A stretch of DNA of 64,000 nt, taken from contig MARA01000016.1 of NCBI GenBank assembly GCA_001792895.1, positions 744,001-808,000 on the forward strand, read 5' to 3'. Position numbers and translations under genes: made by a program. Shown piece after piece: positions 33,175 to 44,192 of this stretch. Position 1 is the first letter of the stretch. Each line of letters begins with the position of its first letter. This DNA comes from Lentinus brumalis. Its lineage: Eukaryota > Basidiomycota > Agaricomycetes > Polyporales > Polyporaceae. Below the pieces are notes generated by a model. The model made no database searches. It was not told the DNA's origin and was given only the letters and a program-made list of their open reading frames with translations.

Positions 33175-34001
33175 ATGTTCGTTCGCGCGAGAGCAGGTAT
33201 GTCACCAACCCATGAATCAGTCTCGTAGTGACTTACATGCCATCCTCTCACAGATTCATACTTGACGCCCACCTACATTCGACGTCACGTTCCTCGCAGC
33301 GAGCATCCTCACGACTTCCGTTGGCACACTCACGACTATATCCAAGAGAGTGCTTCGCCCTCAGCCACCCCAAACTCGAACAATCCGACAGATGCGATAA
33401 TCGGCGCAGCGGCTGCGGGCAGCGTCGTCTTTCTCATTGGCGCGATCTTCCTCGGTTACTGGCTCACGAAGCGCAGGACGCGTCGTAGATGCCCCCCGTC
33501 TCAGATCTGGATTAGCTGTGAGTGCCGTGCGAGCATGTGGGGGATCTGCGGTACTGAGTTGTTCGGGTAGCGGAGTCGCGCCCCGTACTCGAAGCACCGA
33601 GGAAAGCGCGAAAGCATAGTATTATTCTTGTCACCCCATCCACCGTCACTCGTCCACCACCATTATGGATCGAGAAACCGCTCCCCTCGACGCCGCTCAC
33701 CGCGTCCCTACTACCATCTTCCTACCCCTCCTCTGCCGCACCCGCGACTACGCCCTTCTCTTCTGAGAAGGCCACCTGGCCATACTCGGAGAAGAGTTCG
33801 GACAATCTGAGCGGCGGATCTACGATTTCTAGCCCGCCACCGACGCACTTGAGGCTTGGGCTGGTGCGCCCGCTGTCGATCGCGAAGACTGAGCCCGATG
33901 GCTCCAATCAAGAGCGGACGATGCCGGTAGCGCAAGAGGTGGACTCGGGTGTGAGGCTGGGAGACCAGATCATCGTGCCGCCGCCGTATACATTCAGATG
34001 A
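33175..34001 (+). CDS. Putative single-pass membrane protein
   Basis: Exon 1 is only 22 nt (33175-33196, MFVRARA plus one base). After a 57 nt intron, exon 2 (from 33254) reads DSYLTPTYIRRH and on to a membrane helix, AAGSVVFLIGAIFLGYWL, followed by the stop-transfer cluster TKRRTRRR. The cytosolic tail lies in a last exon from about 33620 to 34001: a Ser/Pro-rich stretch, SEKATWPYSEKSSDNLSGG, and a C-terminus VPPPYTFR. Acceptors in 33490-33620 are ambiguous, so the middle junction is unresolved. It resembles the many fungal one-helix proteins with a short outer region and a PPxY-like tail. No ligand or role can be assigned. Confidence 0.6.
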
Positions 34002-34135
34002 TATGACCGTACGTGTGTGCTTCAGATATGAACGTAAAACATCACTGATCGTCGACGGAACTTCATGTCGTCGGATCAAGTGTACTTCTAGATGTAATCT
34101 ACCTTGTGTTGTTCGTCAGCGCCGCCTCGACTGAA

Positions 34136-35372
34136 TCACACATCACGCACCCTTGGACCCAGGTCAGATCTGACGTCAAGATGACCGTGTTGACCGTACG
34201 CTAGGAGTACGTGCGAGTCGTTGAAGTCCCACAGCCCTGAGGCGCCTCCATTGCTGCTCCGCTCAGTCTTGGTGCATGTGGGTGTCGTGCAGCCGGAAGG
34301 CTGCCACTTCACCCCGTCGTGTGCGTCTGGCCGGAGCACCACGATGCGTCTCTTCGAGTCGTCCCGGATGTAACGCCACAACGACGAGAGCATGGATTGA
34401 AGCTGCGCCTTGAAGTAGGCGGCGCGATAGGCGCAGAGCTACATCACGCATCGATTATGAGCTCGACGGCACAGTCGAAAATGCCACGGGACTCACGGGC
34501 GATGCATATACCGCGTTTGAGGAGACGTCGCAATCCTCGTTACGGAACTGCAAGACCAGATTCTGCAGAGTCATCGGGAATGCGCCACGCCTATCTCCCT
34601 CGAGTCCTCCGGCTTCGATCAAAGAAGCGACACCGTTGTGTATGAGGTCCCCCGAGTGACACACAACGGTGCTCAGGGCCGAGATCCGCAGGTGCGTCAG
34701 AGCTGGGCCGAGCTCCGAAACCTGCTTGACGAACTCGTAATCAAAGGCGAAGTTCTGTTTGATGTGGAGACGGCGTAAGGTTGGTATGCGAAGTCCGCGT
34801 GATGCGGTGTGGTTCGACGTGCGGAGGAGAGAGCTATGGATGGTGAGCTCTTCCAAGAGGGGGAAGGTGAGCACAGGTTCGAGGCTCGAAGATGCGTGAG
34901 GCCCGTCAAAGATTAGTATTGCGAGGGTCCGGAGTTGGGGTCCGAGGAGGATGAGGATGTTGTACGCATGCTCCGCGTGGGTCGACGTGCCTGGGACAAC
35001 TCCCGTGTAGCGGCTGTAGAGGTTGTCACGGTTGCAATCGAGGGCGCAGACCCGTGATGGGCAAGCGCTCCTGCGGTCGGTCATGTATAGGTGACGGCAG
35101 CGGAAGGGGAGGTAAGGTGGCCTCGGAGATTGTGCGGCGTCACGGTGTCGACTCTGAAGAAAAGTGGAAAACGCAACGATCTGGGTCCAGCTGAGCAGCG
35201 TGATGCTCTGGAGGGCGTATGGTCGAGAGAGTGCGCGGATACGTTTCGAGGTTGCGGAGAGGCTGGCCCCGGTGTAGCCTCCGTCCGTACAAGCAAAGCA
35301 GAAGATCGCGGAGAGAAGTTCAACGGGAAGCGTGTCCATGGGTGCGAATCTGAAGGAGGGTGGCGATTGCAT
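34136..35372 (-). CDS. F-box-like protein
   Basis: Two exons, 35372-34497 and 34438-34136, joined by a 58 nt intron, give 392 codons. The N-terminus MDTLPVELLSAIFCFACTD followed by SATSKRIRALSRP is a typical F-box-like start. A leucine-rich body follows (LLEELTIHSS, LRRLHIKQNFAF, ALTHLRISAL), and exon 2 ends with an SLWRYIRDDSKRRIVVLRP segment. F-box proteins deliver substrates to SCF ubiquitin ligases; the leucine-rich part would choose the substrate. It is not closely related to the F-box-like genes at 40-54 kb. An in-frame ATG at 35339 is an alternative start. Confidence 0.75.
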
Positions 35373-36769
35373 GTTGAATGCTGTCGAAGCTAACGATCAT
35401 ATAGCAATGCGCTGAGCGCCAATACATATAAGAACCTCGGCAAGATGCACCTACCATGCGCGCACACAATACCTAACCTGACAGCCTGAGATAGGCGGGA
35501 CGGAATAACCCCTGTATCCGATGGCGCGAGGTGACGCACAAGTTCAAACGATGCGAGAACGGAACAAGGCCTGGTAGCTTACGCATGGCTCATAACCCGC
35601 CCTCGGGTTCCTCAGCTTTGAAGAACAGGCATGGCATGACGCGTGTATCGCGTGGAAATCGAGGAATTGCAGTGGTCAAGGTTAGACTATGGATACCCCG
35701 CTGCTTCGGCTTTAATGAGTTTCCTCGGGAACCAGTGATGACCTCTCGCGCTTTCTTTCGACCATGACTCGGGCCTTCACACAACTGGTCGTCTAGCTGG
35801 GAGAGGGTGTCCCGGAGTCAGTATGTACATTTTTCTCGACGGGATCATGGTAAGTATACACGTACCCATCCTATCAGACGACCAACGCATCACTGACCGT
35901 GAACCATTGCCAATACGCATAACAAGATAGTGCAAAGCCGGCGAGAGGGGTTCGTGACCCCCGTATACCTTCGAATATCATACACATGCGCATGACAAGT
36001 GCGTGATTCCAACCTGATTGCGGCGATGAACACTGCCGTCGCACCCATCCCCTCGTTGTGCTGCACGCTCGTCGAATTCCGCGAGCATGCTAATTATCAA
36101 GGGCAGCATGGTTGTGGCAGACAGGATATGAAGGGACTTGAGCGATGCGGAGTGTCGCGCCGTTATGAGGATGAAGACTATAGGATGAATCATAGGTCGG
36201 GTACCGTTGAATGCTGCTCATGTACTCACACAACTTAGTCCTGTATATAACACTCTTCCCTCGTTCAGAAAGAGGCTCTCGGTGCCGCGTGAGTGTGAGC
36301 GTGGACCATTGGAGAGCGTGAGGTAGCTGAGAGAGGCCCTGTGTCGCACTGAGTCGTGCTGTATGTATCGAGCATGTGGAAAGAGACCAGCAAGAGCCAT
36401 GAGCAGGCATTGGAAAGGTTGTGAAGGCACCGCCACCATGACTGCACTAACCACAAAAATGACGACGGATCAGGAAGTGAGGCGGATTTCACCGATGAGC
36501 ATCTTCCGTATCCTCAGCGTCTGCGTGGCGAAGAGGACATTCATTTGTGGTGGTATATTACTACTTACCGTTGTTCTTGGACACCGCTGACATCGTTCAA
36601 GTTCATGGTGGCGACGAGCACATTCTGGTCGTTTCTGGGAAGCGCCGGATACGCGAACGTGATCGCGTCGGGCGCCACTTATATAGGGCACTTCGTCATC
36701 GTCCTCCTGCCTCTCTTTCTTTCTTCCCCACTTTTTGTACACTACATATCACCTCTGCTTCGTGTTTTC
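35373..36769. other. Intergenic region with one gene relic
   Basis: Apart from the F-box-like 3' relic at 36000-36190, no coding sequence is supported. The part just before HSP78 presumably contains its promoter. Confidence 0.45.
36000..36190 (+). pseudogene. 3'-end relic of the F-box-like family
   Basis: Translation gives PSLCCTLVEF in one frame, then MVVADRI, a stop and RDLSDAECRAV in another. This matches the conserved C-terminus of the genes at 40392, 47273 and 52294 (PSLRCVLV, MVAEDGTWRDL, DAECRAV). Frameshift and stop show decay. Only the last 60 or so codons remain. Confidence 0.72.
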
Positions 36770-39700
36770 ATGCTTCGGAAACAGCTCACTCGTGTCAACC
36801 TTACCTTCGCGCCGAAGCGACCGCTTTCGCGTTCTGCAATCGCACCTCTTCCTCGTCGCGCACCTCTCTCGCGCCTTTCACCATGCACAAGGATCACAAC
36901 ACCGCTCGTTTTGTCACGCTCATACGCTCAAGGTCCACCCGGAGGAGGGATGGGCGGGGGAGGGTTTCCCGGGTTCTCCATGGGTGGGCAGCGTGAGAAA
37001 GGCGACGCGCTCAAGGAATTTGTGAGTTCACCTCGCACCCCTTTATCATAAGTTCAGGTCCTTCGGCTCTACTGCACCTCGCCCGAATGGCGGCCTTCTC
37101 TTGAATACCATTGTGTACATCCTACGGGTCATGACCTCAGCCGGGGACGATCTCTGGCAGGCGCATGGCTGACGGTGACATCGTGGTCGGGAATGTTGGG
37201 AGGGCGGGGTGCGTGAACGCGCGGACTGTCCGCTCCCTCCTTCCGGGCCTCCAGACTCTGTCAGGCCTGGTGCGCTCTTTTATATGCCCGAAGTTTACCT
37301 GTCCTCTTCCTCCTCCTCCCTGACAAGTCACTGACTCGTTTCCTGGTAGACTGTCGATTTGACGGAGCTCGCAAAGAATGGCAAGCTCGATCCTACTATT
37401 GGCCGCGACGAAGGTGCGTTCAAACTACCTCGATCCACAACTGAGAATTGACAGTTTTGCCGCAGAGATCCGCCGTACGATACAGAGTAAGTGGTACTTG
37501 CGTGCTGAACGTGTCCCGCAGGGTCTTACAGTCCCGCAGTCCTGTCGCGCAGAACGAAGTCGAACCCAGTCGTGAGTATCCTGCTTACCTTCTTGATTTG
37601 CATCTGTGCTGACGACGCGCGCAGCTCATCGGTCCGCCTGGTGTCGGTAAGACCGCCATCCTCGAAGGGCTTGCCCAGCGGATAGTCGCAAAGGAAGTGC
37701 CCGAGGTAAGCCGGAGGGCACGCCCTGGTACTCGGCTCGTTGGCTGACTATGCGCGTTCGTAGTCTCTACAGAACAAGCGCGTGCTTTCGATAGATCTGG
37801 CTGCCATCATGGCTGGCTCCGGTATCCGTGGCCAATTCGAAGAGAAGTTCAAGGCATTGATCAGGGACATTGAAGATGAGGTGCGAAGCTATCTACGCAG
37901 GTCTTTCTCGGACTTTGCTGACATTGTGACAGGCAAGAAACGTTATCTGCTTCATTGACGAGCTCCGTAAGTACTCGCGTTCATTTTATGTATTGCCCCG
38001 TATGTTCATCGCTATTGCAGATACGCTCTTCAACCTTGGCAAGGCCGAAGGGAGCATCGACGCGGGCCAAATGATCAAGCCTGCGCTGGCACGCGGCCTG
38101 CAACTCGTCGGCGCAACGACGCCGGACGAGTATCGCAAGACGATCGGCAAGGACGCCGCACTCGAGCGTCGCTTCCAGCCAGTGCAGATTGATGAGCCGA
38201 CGGTCGAGGCAACTATCTCTATCCTACGTGGTCTCAAGCCGCGATACGAAGTGCACCATGGAGTCGGCATCTCAGACAGCGCCCTCGTCACTGGTAAGTC
38301 GCTTGCGCGTGTGTATCGCCCACACTGCTGACCTCCCCTGAAGCGGCCGTATATAGCTCGCGGTACATCTCCGACCGGTTCCTCCCCGACAAGGCGATTG
38401 ACCTTGTCGACGAGGCCGCCTCCGCACTACGCCTCGCACAAGAGAGCAAGCCCGACGAGCTCGAGGCCCTTGACCGCGAGATCATGACGCTCGAGATCGA
38501 ACGCGAGTCGTTGAAAAACGAGTCCGACGTGTTCAGCGTCGAACGGCGGCAGAAGGTCGAGAGCACGCTGAAGGAGAAGCGCGAACTCGCCGAGCAGCTC
38601 ACCCAGGTGTGGCAAGCGGAGCGCGCGCGGCTCGACAAGATCAAGGACATCAAGGCGCGGCTTGAGGAGGCGAAGCGCGAGCTTGATATTGCGCAGCGGC
38701 AGGGACAGTATGAGAAGGCTAGTCGGCTGCGGTTCGCGACGATCCCTGAGTTGGAGAGGCAGCTGCCCTCCGAAGGCGAGAGGGGCGAGAGCGAGGACGC
38801 GGAGGGTCCGTTATCGATGCTGCATGACCGGGTGACGAGTGCGGACATCGCGAGAGTTGTAGCGAAGGCGACGGGTATTCCCGTGCAGAGCTTGTTGAAG
38901 GGAGAGCGGGAGAAGCTCGTGCATGTAAGTGTGCTTGCGTCCGTATGTCCGACTCTACTTGCTGACGTTGCTATCGCTGCGTAGATGGAGGATACTCTGA
39001 AGAAGCGCGTCGTCGGACAGGACCACGTCGTCGAAGCCGTCAGCGACGCGGTCCGGATCTCGCGCGCAGGGCTGCAGGCACCGAACCGCCCCGTGGCTTC
39101 ATTCCTCTTCCTTGGGCCTACCGGTGTTGGCAAGACCGAGATGTGCAAGGCGCTGGCTGCATTCTTGTTCAATGACGAGCAGCGCGGACTGTGAGTGCAG
39201 TCTTTGTTGGCAACCGGACGTCTTCGCTGATGAGAGATTTAACAGCATCAACATCAACATGTCCGAGTATCACGACCGGCATACGATCTCTCGACTTATT
39301 GGTGCAGCGCCTGGCTACGTCGGCTTCGAGGAGGGCGGCCAGCTCACAGAAGCGGTCCGTCGCAAGCCTTATGGTGAGTCCACGTCCGCCTCTCCGTCCG
39401 CTCTCGTCCTAACGCCTGTCCTCCCTCAGCCGTCATCCTGCTCGATGAACTGGAGAAAGCGCACAAGGACGTCGCGATGATCCTGCTCCAGATTCTCGAC
39501 GAGGGCAGCGTCACGGACTCGCAGGGCCGCAAGGTCGACTTCAAGAACACGATCATCTGCCTGACGAGCAACCTCGGCTCGGACATCCTCGCGCACGCGT
39601 CTGCATCGGACGCAAACGGGGTGGTCACGCCCGAGGCGCGCGACGAGGTGCTCGAGCGCACGAGCGAATACTTCCCCCCTGAGCTGCTGAACCGTCTCGA

Positions 39701-40152
39701 CTCGATGCTCGTGTTCAACAAGCTCTCGAAGCAGTCCATCCTCCAGGTCGTCGACCTGCGTCTGGCGGATGTTGCGGACCGGCTGCGGCACCGCCGGATC
39801 ACGCTTGATGCGGACGCGGGGGCAAGGGAGTGGCTCATGCGCGAGGGGTACTCAGAGGTGTATGGGGCGCGGGCGATTGCGCGGATCGTGCGGACGAAGG
39901 TGCTGTTCCCGCTGGCGCAGAAGTTGTTGAAGGGGACGATCAGGTATGTGGCTGTTGCTCGCTGTGACTGTGGGGCGGTGGCTGACTTGAATCCGCTGTA
40001 GGGACGGCGACACCGTGCAGATTCGGGCGTCCGAGGACGGGAAGACATTGGAGATCCGGGACAACCACCCACCGGACTCGTCGATCGCGACGTCGTCGAC
40101 GCCCATTGCGAACCTCGAGGACGCAGAGGGCGAGTCTACGACCTCGTCGTGA
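36770..40152 (+). CDS. HSP78: Mitochondrial Hsp78 (ClpB-type disaggregase)
   Basis: Thirteen exons close on 817 codons. The first (36770-37021) encodes an Arg/Ser-rich, acid-free presequence ([13 protein letters not shown]...LSRSYAQ) expected to target mitochondria, then a Gly-rich linker; the Clp N domain is absent, as in Hsp78. AAA-1: Walker [10 protein letters not shown], Walker [11 protein letters not shown] long coiled-coil M domain lies in 38450-38760. AAA-2: GPTGVGKTE, sensor and Walker [12 protein letters not shown], then LTSNLGSD and NRLDSMLVF. The enzyme resolubilises matrix aggregates with mitochondrial Hsp70. Exons 3 and 4 are tiny (37466-37486, 21 nt; 37540-37571, 32 nt), while intron 1 is 328 nt. 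It converges on the F-box-like gene ending at 40392. Confidence 0.95.
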
Positions 40153-40299
40153 GTGTCGGAGGGTGGCGGTGGCAGGAAGGAACGGAATTGATTTGCATGC
40201 TCAGAAATGTCGACGGAGACCTACATCACTACCGACTAGACCATTCGCATCTTACTGTATTATCTAGCACACACCACTCATGTAGTATACTTGCTTGTT

Positions 40300-43056
40300 A
40301 CAACTTACGGAATTTGTCATGCAATGCATGCACCGGAATCGATGGTGTGTTCCCGTGCGGATACGTCTTATTTGGCAGGCGACGCCGATGTCTAAAGTAC
40401 TTCCAGGAATTTCACGCAAATTTGAACCGCATTGAGCAACAGGCACGTAGCAGACCTCAGTCTGATCGACACGCTACAACGATTCCGACCAACCTGCATC
40501 CTCTCCGCCTTCTCTACTGCACGACACTCCGCATCGTCCAAGTCCCTCCAGGTCCCGTCTTCTGCGACCATGCGCCCTTTACTGCCCAGGTCACCAAACG
40601 TCACCAGCACACACCGCAAAGACGGGACCATGGCAGCAATTGCATCCACCGCTGCAGGCACGTCTGACTCGTATGCGTCAGCCGCGCGTTTCTGGCACAG
40701 AGCGTCGGTGTATGGATACCACCTCCAGTCAATCTGAAGGCGTATGTGCGTCACCACGCCGTTTCGCAAGTGACCACCCAAGGCAGCCTGTAGATACGCG
40801 GTCAGTAAGATGTCGATCACATGGGGCCAGTGCAGATTGGCTGAGCTCACCATGTAATCACCAAGCGCCGTGGTGACCTTGGCAGCATCGAGCATCCCGA
40901 CCAGATGCGTGACCAGGCGGGTCCTCGCCACAGCTTCGAGGAAGAGGGGGATCCTCTCATGCATGGGATCCTCGTCATAGTACCCGAAGCATAGCGGTCG
41001 CATATCCTCGAGGAGTGTCGTCAGCGCCATGAGTGTTTCCGGCTCCGTTTCAACAGTCCAAATATCCAAGCGATCAACCCGGCAAGTGAGCCCTAACGCG
41101 TACGCCGTGGCCACGTCGTCAATGCTAAGGTAGTCGAGCGCGGGCCACGAGCCGCGTGCGAGCTGCCACGCCCTGTCATGCGCTCGCAGCAGTTCAAGCT
41201 CGGGCATCGTCATCTCGAAGAATGCGCGACCGAGCAATAGCTCGCGAACGGCGGGGAAGGGCACCACAAGTGCACGAACGCCCTCAGCCAGGTTACATCT
41301 CCTGATGTCGAGGAGACGTACGGCTGGAAATCGACCGGACGTGGCGGACAGCCGGACGTGGCGAAGTGCGAGAGTTTGGATACTCGCAGCAGAGATCCGC
41401 GACATGGGACATAAGTCGACAAGGGGCGGATCGCTTGTCCAGGCCATGGATAATCGGACCGTGGTGAGAGGAGAAGTTACACCAAGGAATATGTCGTGAT
41501 AAGAGCCTGACCCGATCTCTTCGACCATGGCGAGCTTGAGACGGACCAGCTTGGCAAGAACCGCGCGCATATCGTGAGGGTCGAAGTCTCGGATGTCATA
41601 AAGGATAAGAGACGTGATATTCGGCGCATTTTGTAGGATTTCCAACGCAAGGCGCGCCGCTTCGTTGGCGGATATGACCTGACCACCGTCGTCGGGTTGG
41701 AAATGCCCTGCCGGAGAGTAGTATCCAAACCTCTGCAACCATCTCGCGCGGGGTGACCCTGAGTCTTGGCCGAAGCGTAGGAACCGATGGAAAGCCTGGA
41801 TCTGGCCGGAGTCGATGGCGCCGGCCCTTCTCACGAGCTCTGGCAGGATCGCGTCGTACAGGCATTTGCATGTTCTCACCAGACGCGATAGGTCCGCCCG
41901 AGCGAGGAACGCCGTGACGGCCAGGAGCTCATCGAGAGGGAGTCCGCACAGATCGAAGATCCTGTTGATTCTCCTCCGTTATGCCAGATATCTGAACAGC
42001 AGAGCGTGCAACACTCACCCCTGCACGTCCTGCCCAACAGCAACGTGTCCTTCAGTATCGTCCATCTTCACTTTGTGTAACGCGTTGCTGCGGTAATTCG
42101 TATCGAGTTAGCCCATCGGCAGTGTCGGGTAAAAAGGGCCACCAGACGTACAGGTGCACAGATGGCGGGACGATGGCGGTCTGGGAGAAGAGGGCCGTGC
42201 GGAGTTGATCGCCACGATTGCATATTCAGCCTCGAGAAGCGAACCTTACGTCGGCGCCTGTCCGAGCAAGTGGTGAGTTGCCTCACTACTGTATTACCGT
42301 CGGTCGAATGTTCGCTGAGCGACTTGGTACTCTACTCATATTCAACTCGCAGTATTTGCTCGAGCTCAGCGGCTGTGTCGCAGTCATGGTATATGATTGC
42401 ATTCGTGTCACGAGCAGAAGTGGACTACGGCCTCGAAAGTCGTGAAAGTGACCATATTTACTGGGATTGCGCTGCAAGAGACCGGCTCGCATTAGCGTCC
42501 GGGCCGCGGGCTGGTCGCCACTCCGACTTGACTGTACATACCGTATCAGGGTCGGCGCAAGTCCGCGTAAAAACACGCCCAGGCCCTCTGCGCGATACGA
42601 CGCGACGATCGTCGACCACGTCGAGCGGTACGGGTTGCCCGGCTGCCCCGGGGGCGTGCTCTGCACACGGGTCTTGACGACGTCCAACGGGAACGTCACC
42701 ACCCAGCCTGCGATCCCGGCCATGCCGCCCGCAGCGAGCATCGCCGGCCACGAGTGTGTCGCGAGCGTCGTCTCGACCTCCTTTGCTGGCGAGTCGGCCC
42801 TGTCGTGCGTCGGAGGAGCGTGTGGCCGAGGCCAGTAGCGGAGGGTGGCTTCGTAGGCGGCGAAGTACGCCCCGTAGCCGGTGTCGCGCAGCGCGGTCGC
42901 GGTGATGCCGCGGTAGAACCCGCGCAGGCCGTGCGTGCGCCAGAGGTGGAGGATGACGTCGCGGTCACGGAGGGGTGGTGAGGACTGCGACCCGGTGGTG
43001 CGGACGAGGGATTGCTGGTGGATCTTGATGAGTTCGGCGGGGGTCGTGATTAGTCT
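40300..43056. repeat. Large inverted repeat, left arm
   Basis: About 2.7 kb is repeated in reverse orientation at 51320-53990. The arm includes the whole F-box-like gene, the roughly 340 nt spacer and the last two-thirds of the mitochondrial carrier gene. Exons and spacer are highly similar with scattered indels. At the inner edge, similarity starts at the carrier exon LITTPAELIK. The outer edge (TACTTTAGACATC) runs past the stop of the F-box-like gene. Confidence 0.85.
40392..42065 (-). CDS. F-box-like leucine-rich protein, left-arm copy
   Basis: Three exons (42065-42019, 41961-40851, 40787-40392) give 517 codons. The small first exon encodes MDDTEGHVAVGQDVQ. Exon 2 opens with LCGLPLDELLAVTAFLARAD and RTCKCLYDAILPELV, an F-box-like motif, followed by leucine-rich segments. 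The C-terminus has SLRCVLVTFGDLG and DDAECRAVEKAE. Intron 2 is 63 nt, in frame and stop-free. The two relatives at 47273 and 52294 have the same 47 nt first exon and the same intron sites, which validates the model. The final 20 residues differ from the right-arm copy because the frame runs on past its stop. Presumed role: substrate receptor of an SCF ligase. Confidence 0.8.
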
Positions 43057-43953
43057 GGAATCGCGCCGGCAGGTTAGTGAGCACGTATAACAGGTGCAGG
43101 GACGGGGAAAGAGGATCTTCGGTAACCGGAGATCGAGATGCATGACAGTCGCACACAGTTGGCATGCCTCGGAGACTTTGAACGTGCTCGGTGCATGGGA
43201 GACATTGGATGCAGTCAGCCGAAGATTTGAGTAGTACCAGCGGTTGGTTTCTCGCGGTCTGGCGTCGCGGCTCAATTCACGACGAGCCGCCAAGCTGGTA
43301 GTTTGAAAGTAGAGCTGCCGACATACTAGACGGCAAGGATACGCAACAGAACGAAAGGAACGTACGAGGATATGATACCTGTTCCTGCGCCTGCGAGATT
43401 AACTTGTGTGAGTGTAGGGGCCGCGCTGGCATCATCTAGTTGTGCGTGCAACAAAGAACGATAGGAAGAGAAGACAAGTCCGTTCAGAGGAGGGGCACCG
43501 GCCTGTGGAGCACATCAAGTATCTCAGCGGACTGAAGCTGGCGCGCTCCGCGTTGTCGGACGTACCAGAGGCGCAGTAATACCGCGATAGAGACCCCTTA
43601 CACGCTCCTCGCGTACGATGGTAAAGAATGCATGGGTCGCAGAGCGGTACCTGGACGCTGTCTGCGGGTTCTGGAAGCGCACCTTGACTGCGTCGGAGGT
43701 CAGACCGGGTATCCCGTGCGGACCGAATATACTCACCGGTGTCAAACGGATACCCAACGACTACCGCTGCCATCCCTGCGCAGTCTTGTATGAAAATAGT
43801 ACGAGTGTTCCGGGAGGTCTGACATACCCGCCACCGTCCCAGCGAAGAAGTCGAGAGCAGGGCTGATTTCTGCGGAACGGAGGTTGAGTACGACGTTACG
43901 GACGACCTGGCTTGAGACAAACCATTTCCCTTCTTCTCCTTGGTCTCTGGCAT
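42408..43953 (-). CDS. Mitochondrial carrier (SLC25 family)
   Basis: About 314 codons in several exons. Exon 1 is 31 nt (43953-43923, MPETKEKKGN); the chain then reads EISPALDFFAGTVAG, MAAVVVGYPFDT, VKVRFQNPQ and so on. All three carrier repeats are present with their PxD/ExxK signatures: YPFDTVKVR, TPAELIKIH and FPLDVVKTR. The usual YRG elements (GLYRGITAPL, GFYRGITATAL) and the closing NMVTFTTFEAVVHF are also there. Such carriers exchange metabolites across the inner membrane. The sequence resembles the carnitine/amino-acid carrier branch, but the substrate is not assigned. It is head to head with ABP1, 239 nt apart. Its last two repeats are duplicated as a broken copy at 51322-51942. Confidence 0.88.
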
Positions 43954-44192
43954 TATTCTGGGAGGTCTAAGATGACTATGGAGGTGTACAGGAAGGTGTA
44001 AGTTCCGAGCGGAGGTGATAGGCGATGGCGGTCATGTCCAAGATGTGCAAGCGCCGGGACTACATCATCGCCCGGCCAAGTCCCGCAGTTGGCCACATCT
44101 TGTCCTTTAACCACCAACATCCATCCTTGTCTCCCGACTCAAACACTGGTATCCGCTCTTGCAGACCTCTGATAACACCCGGAACGAGTGCT

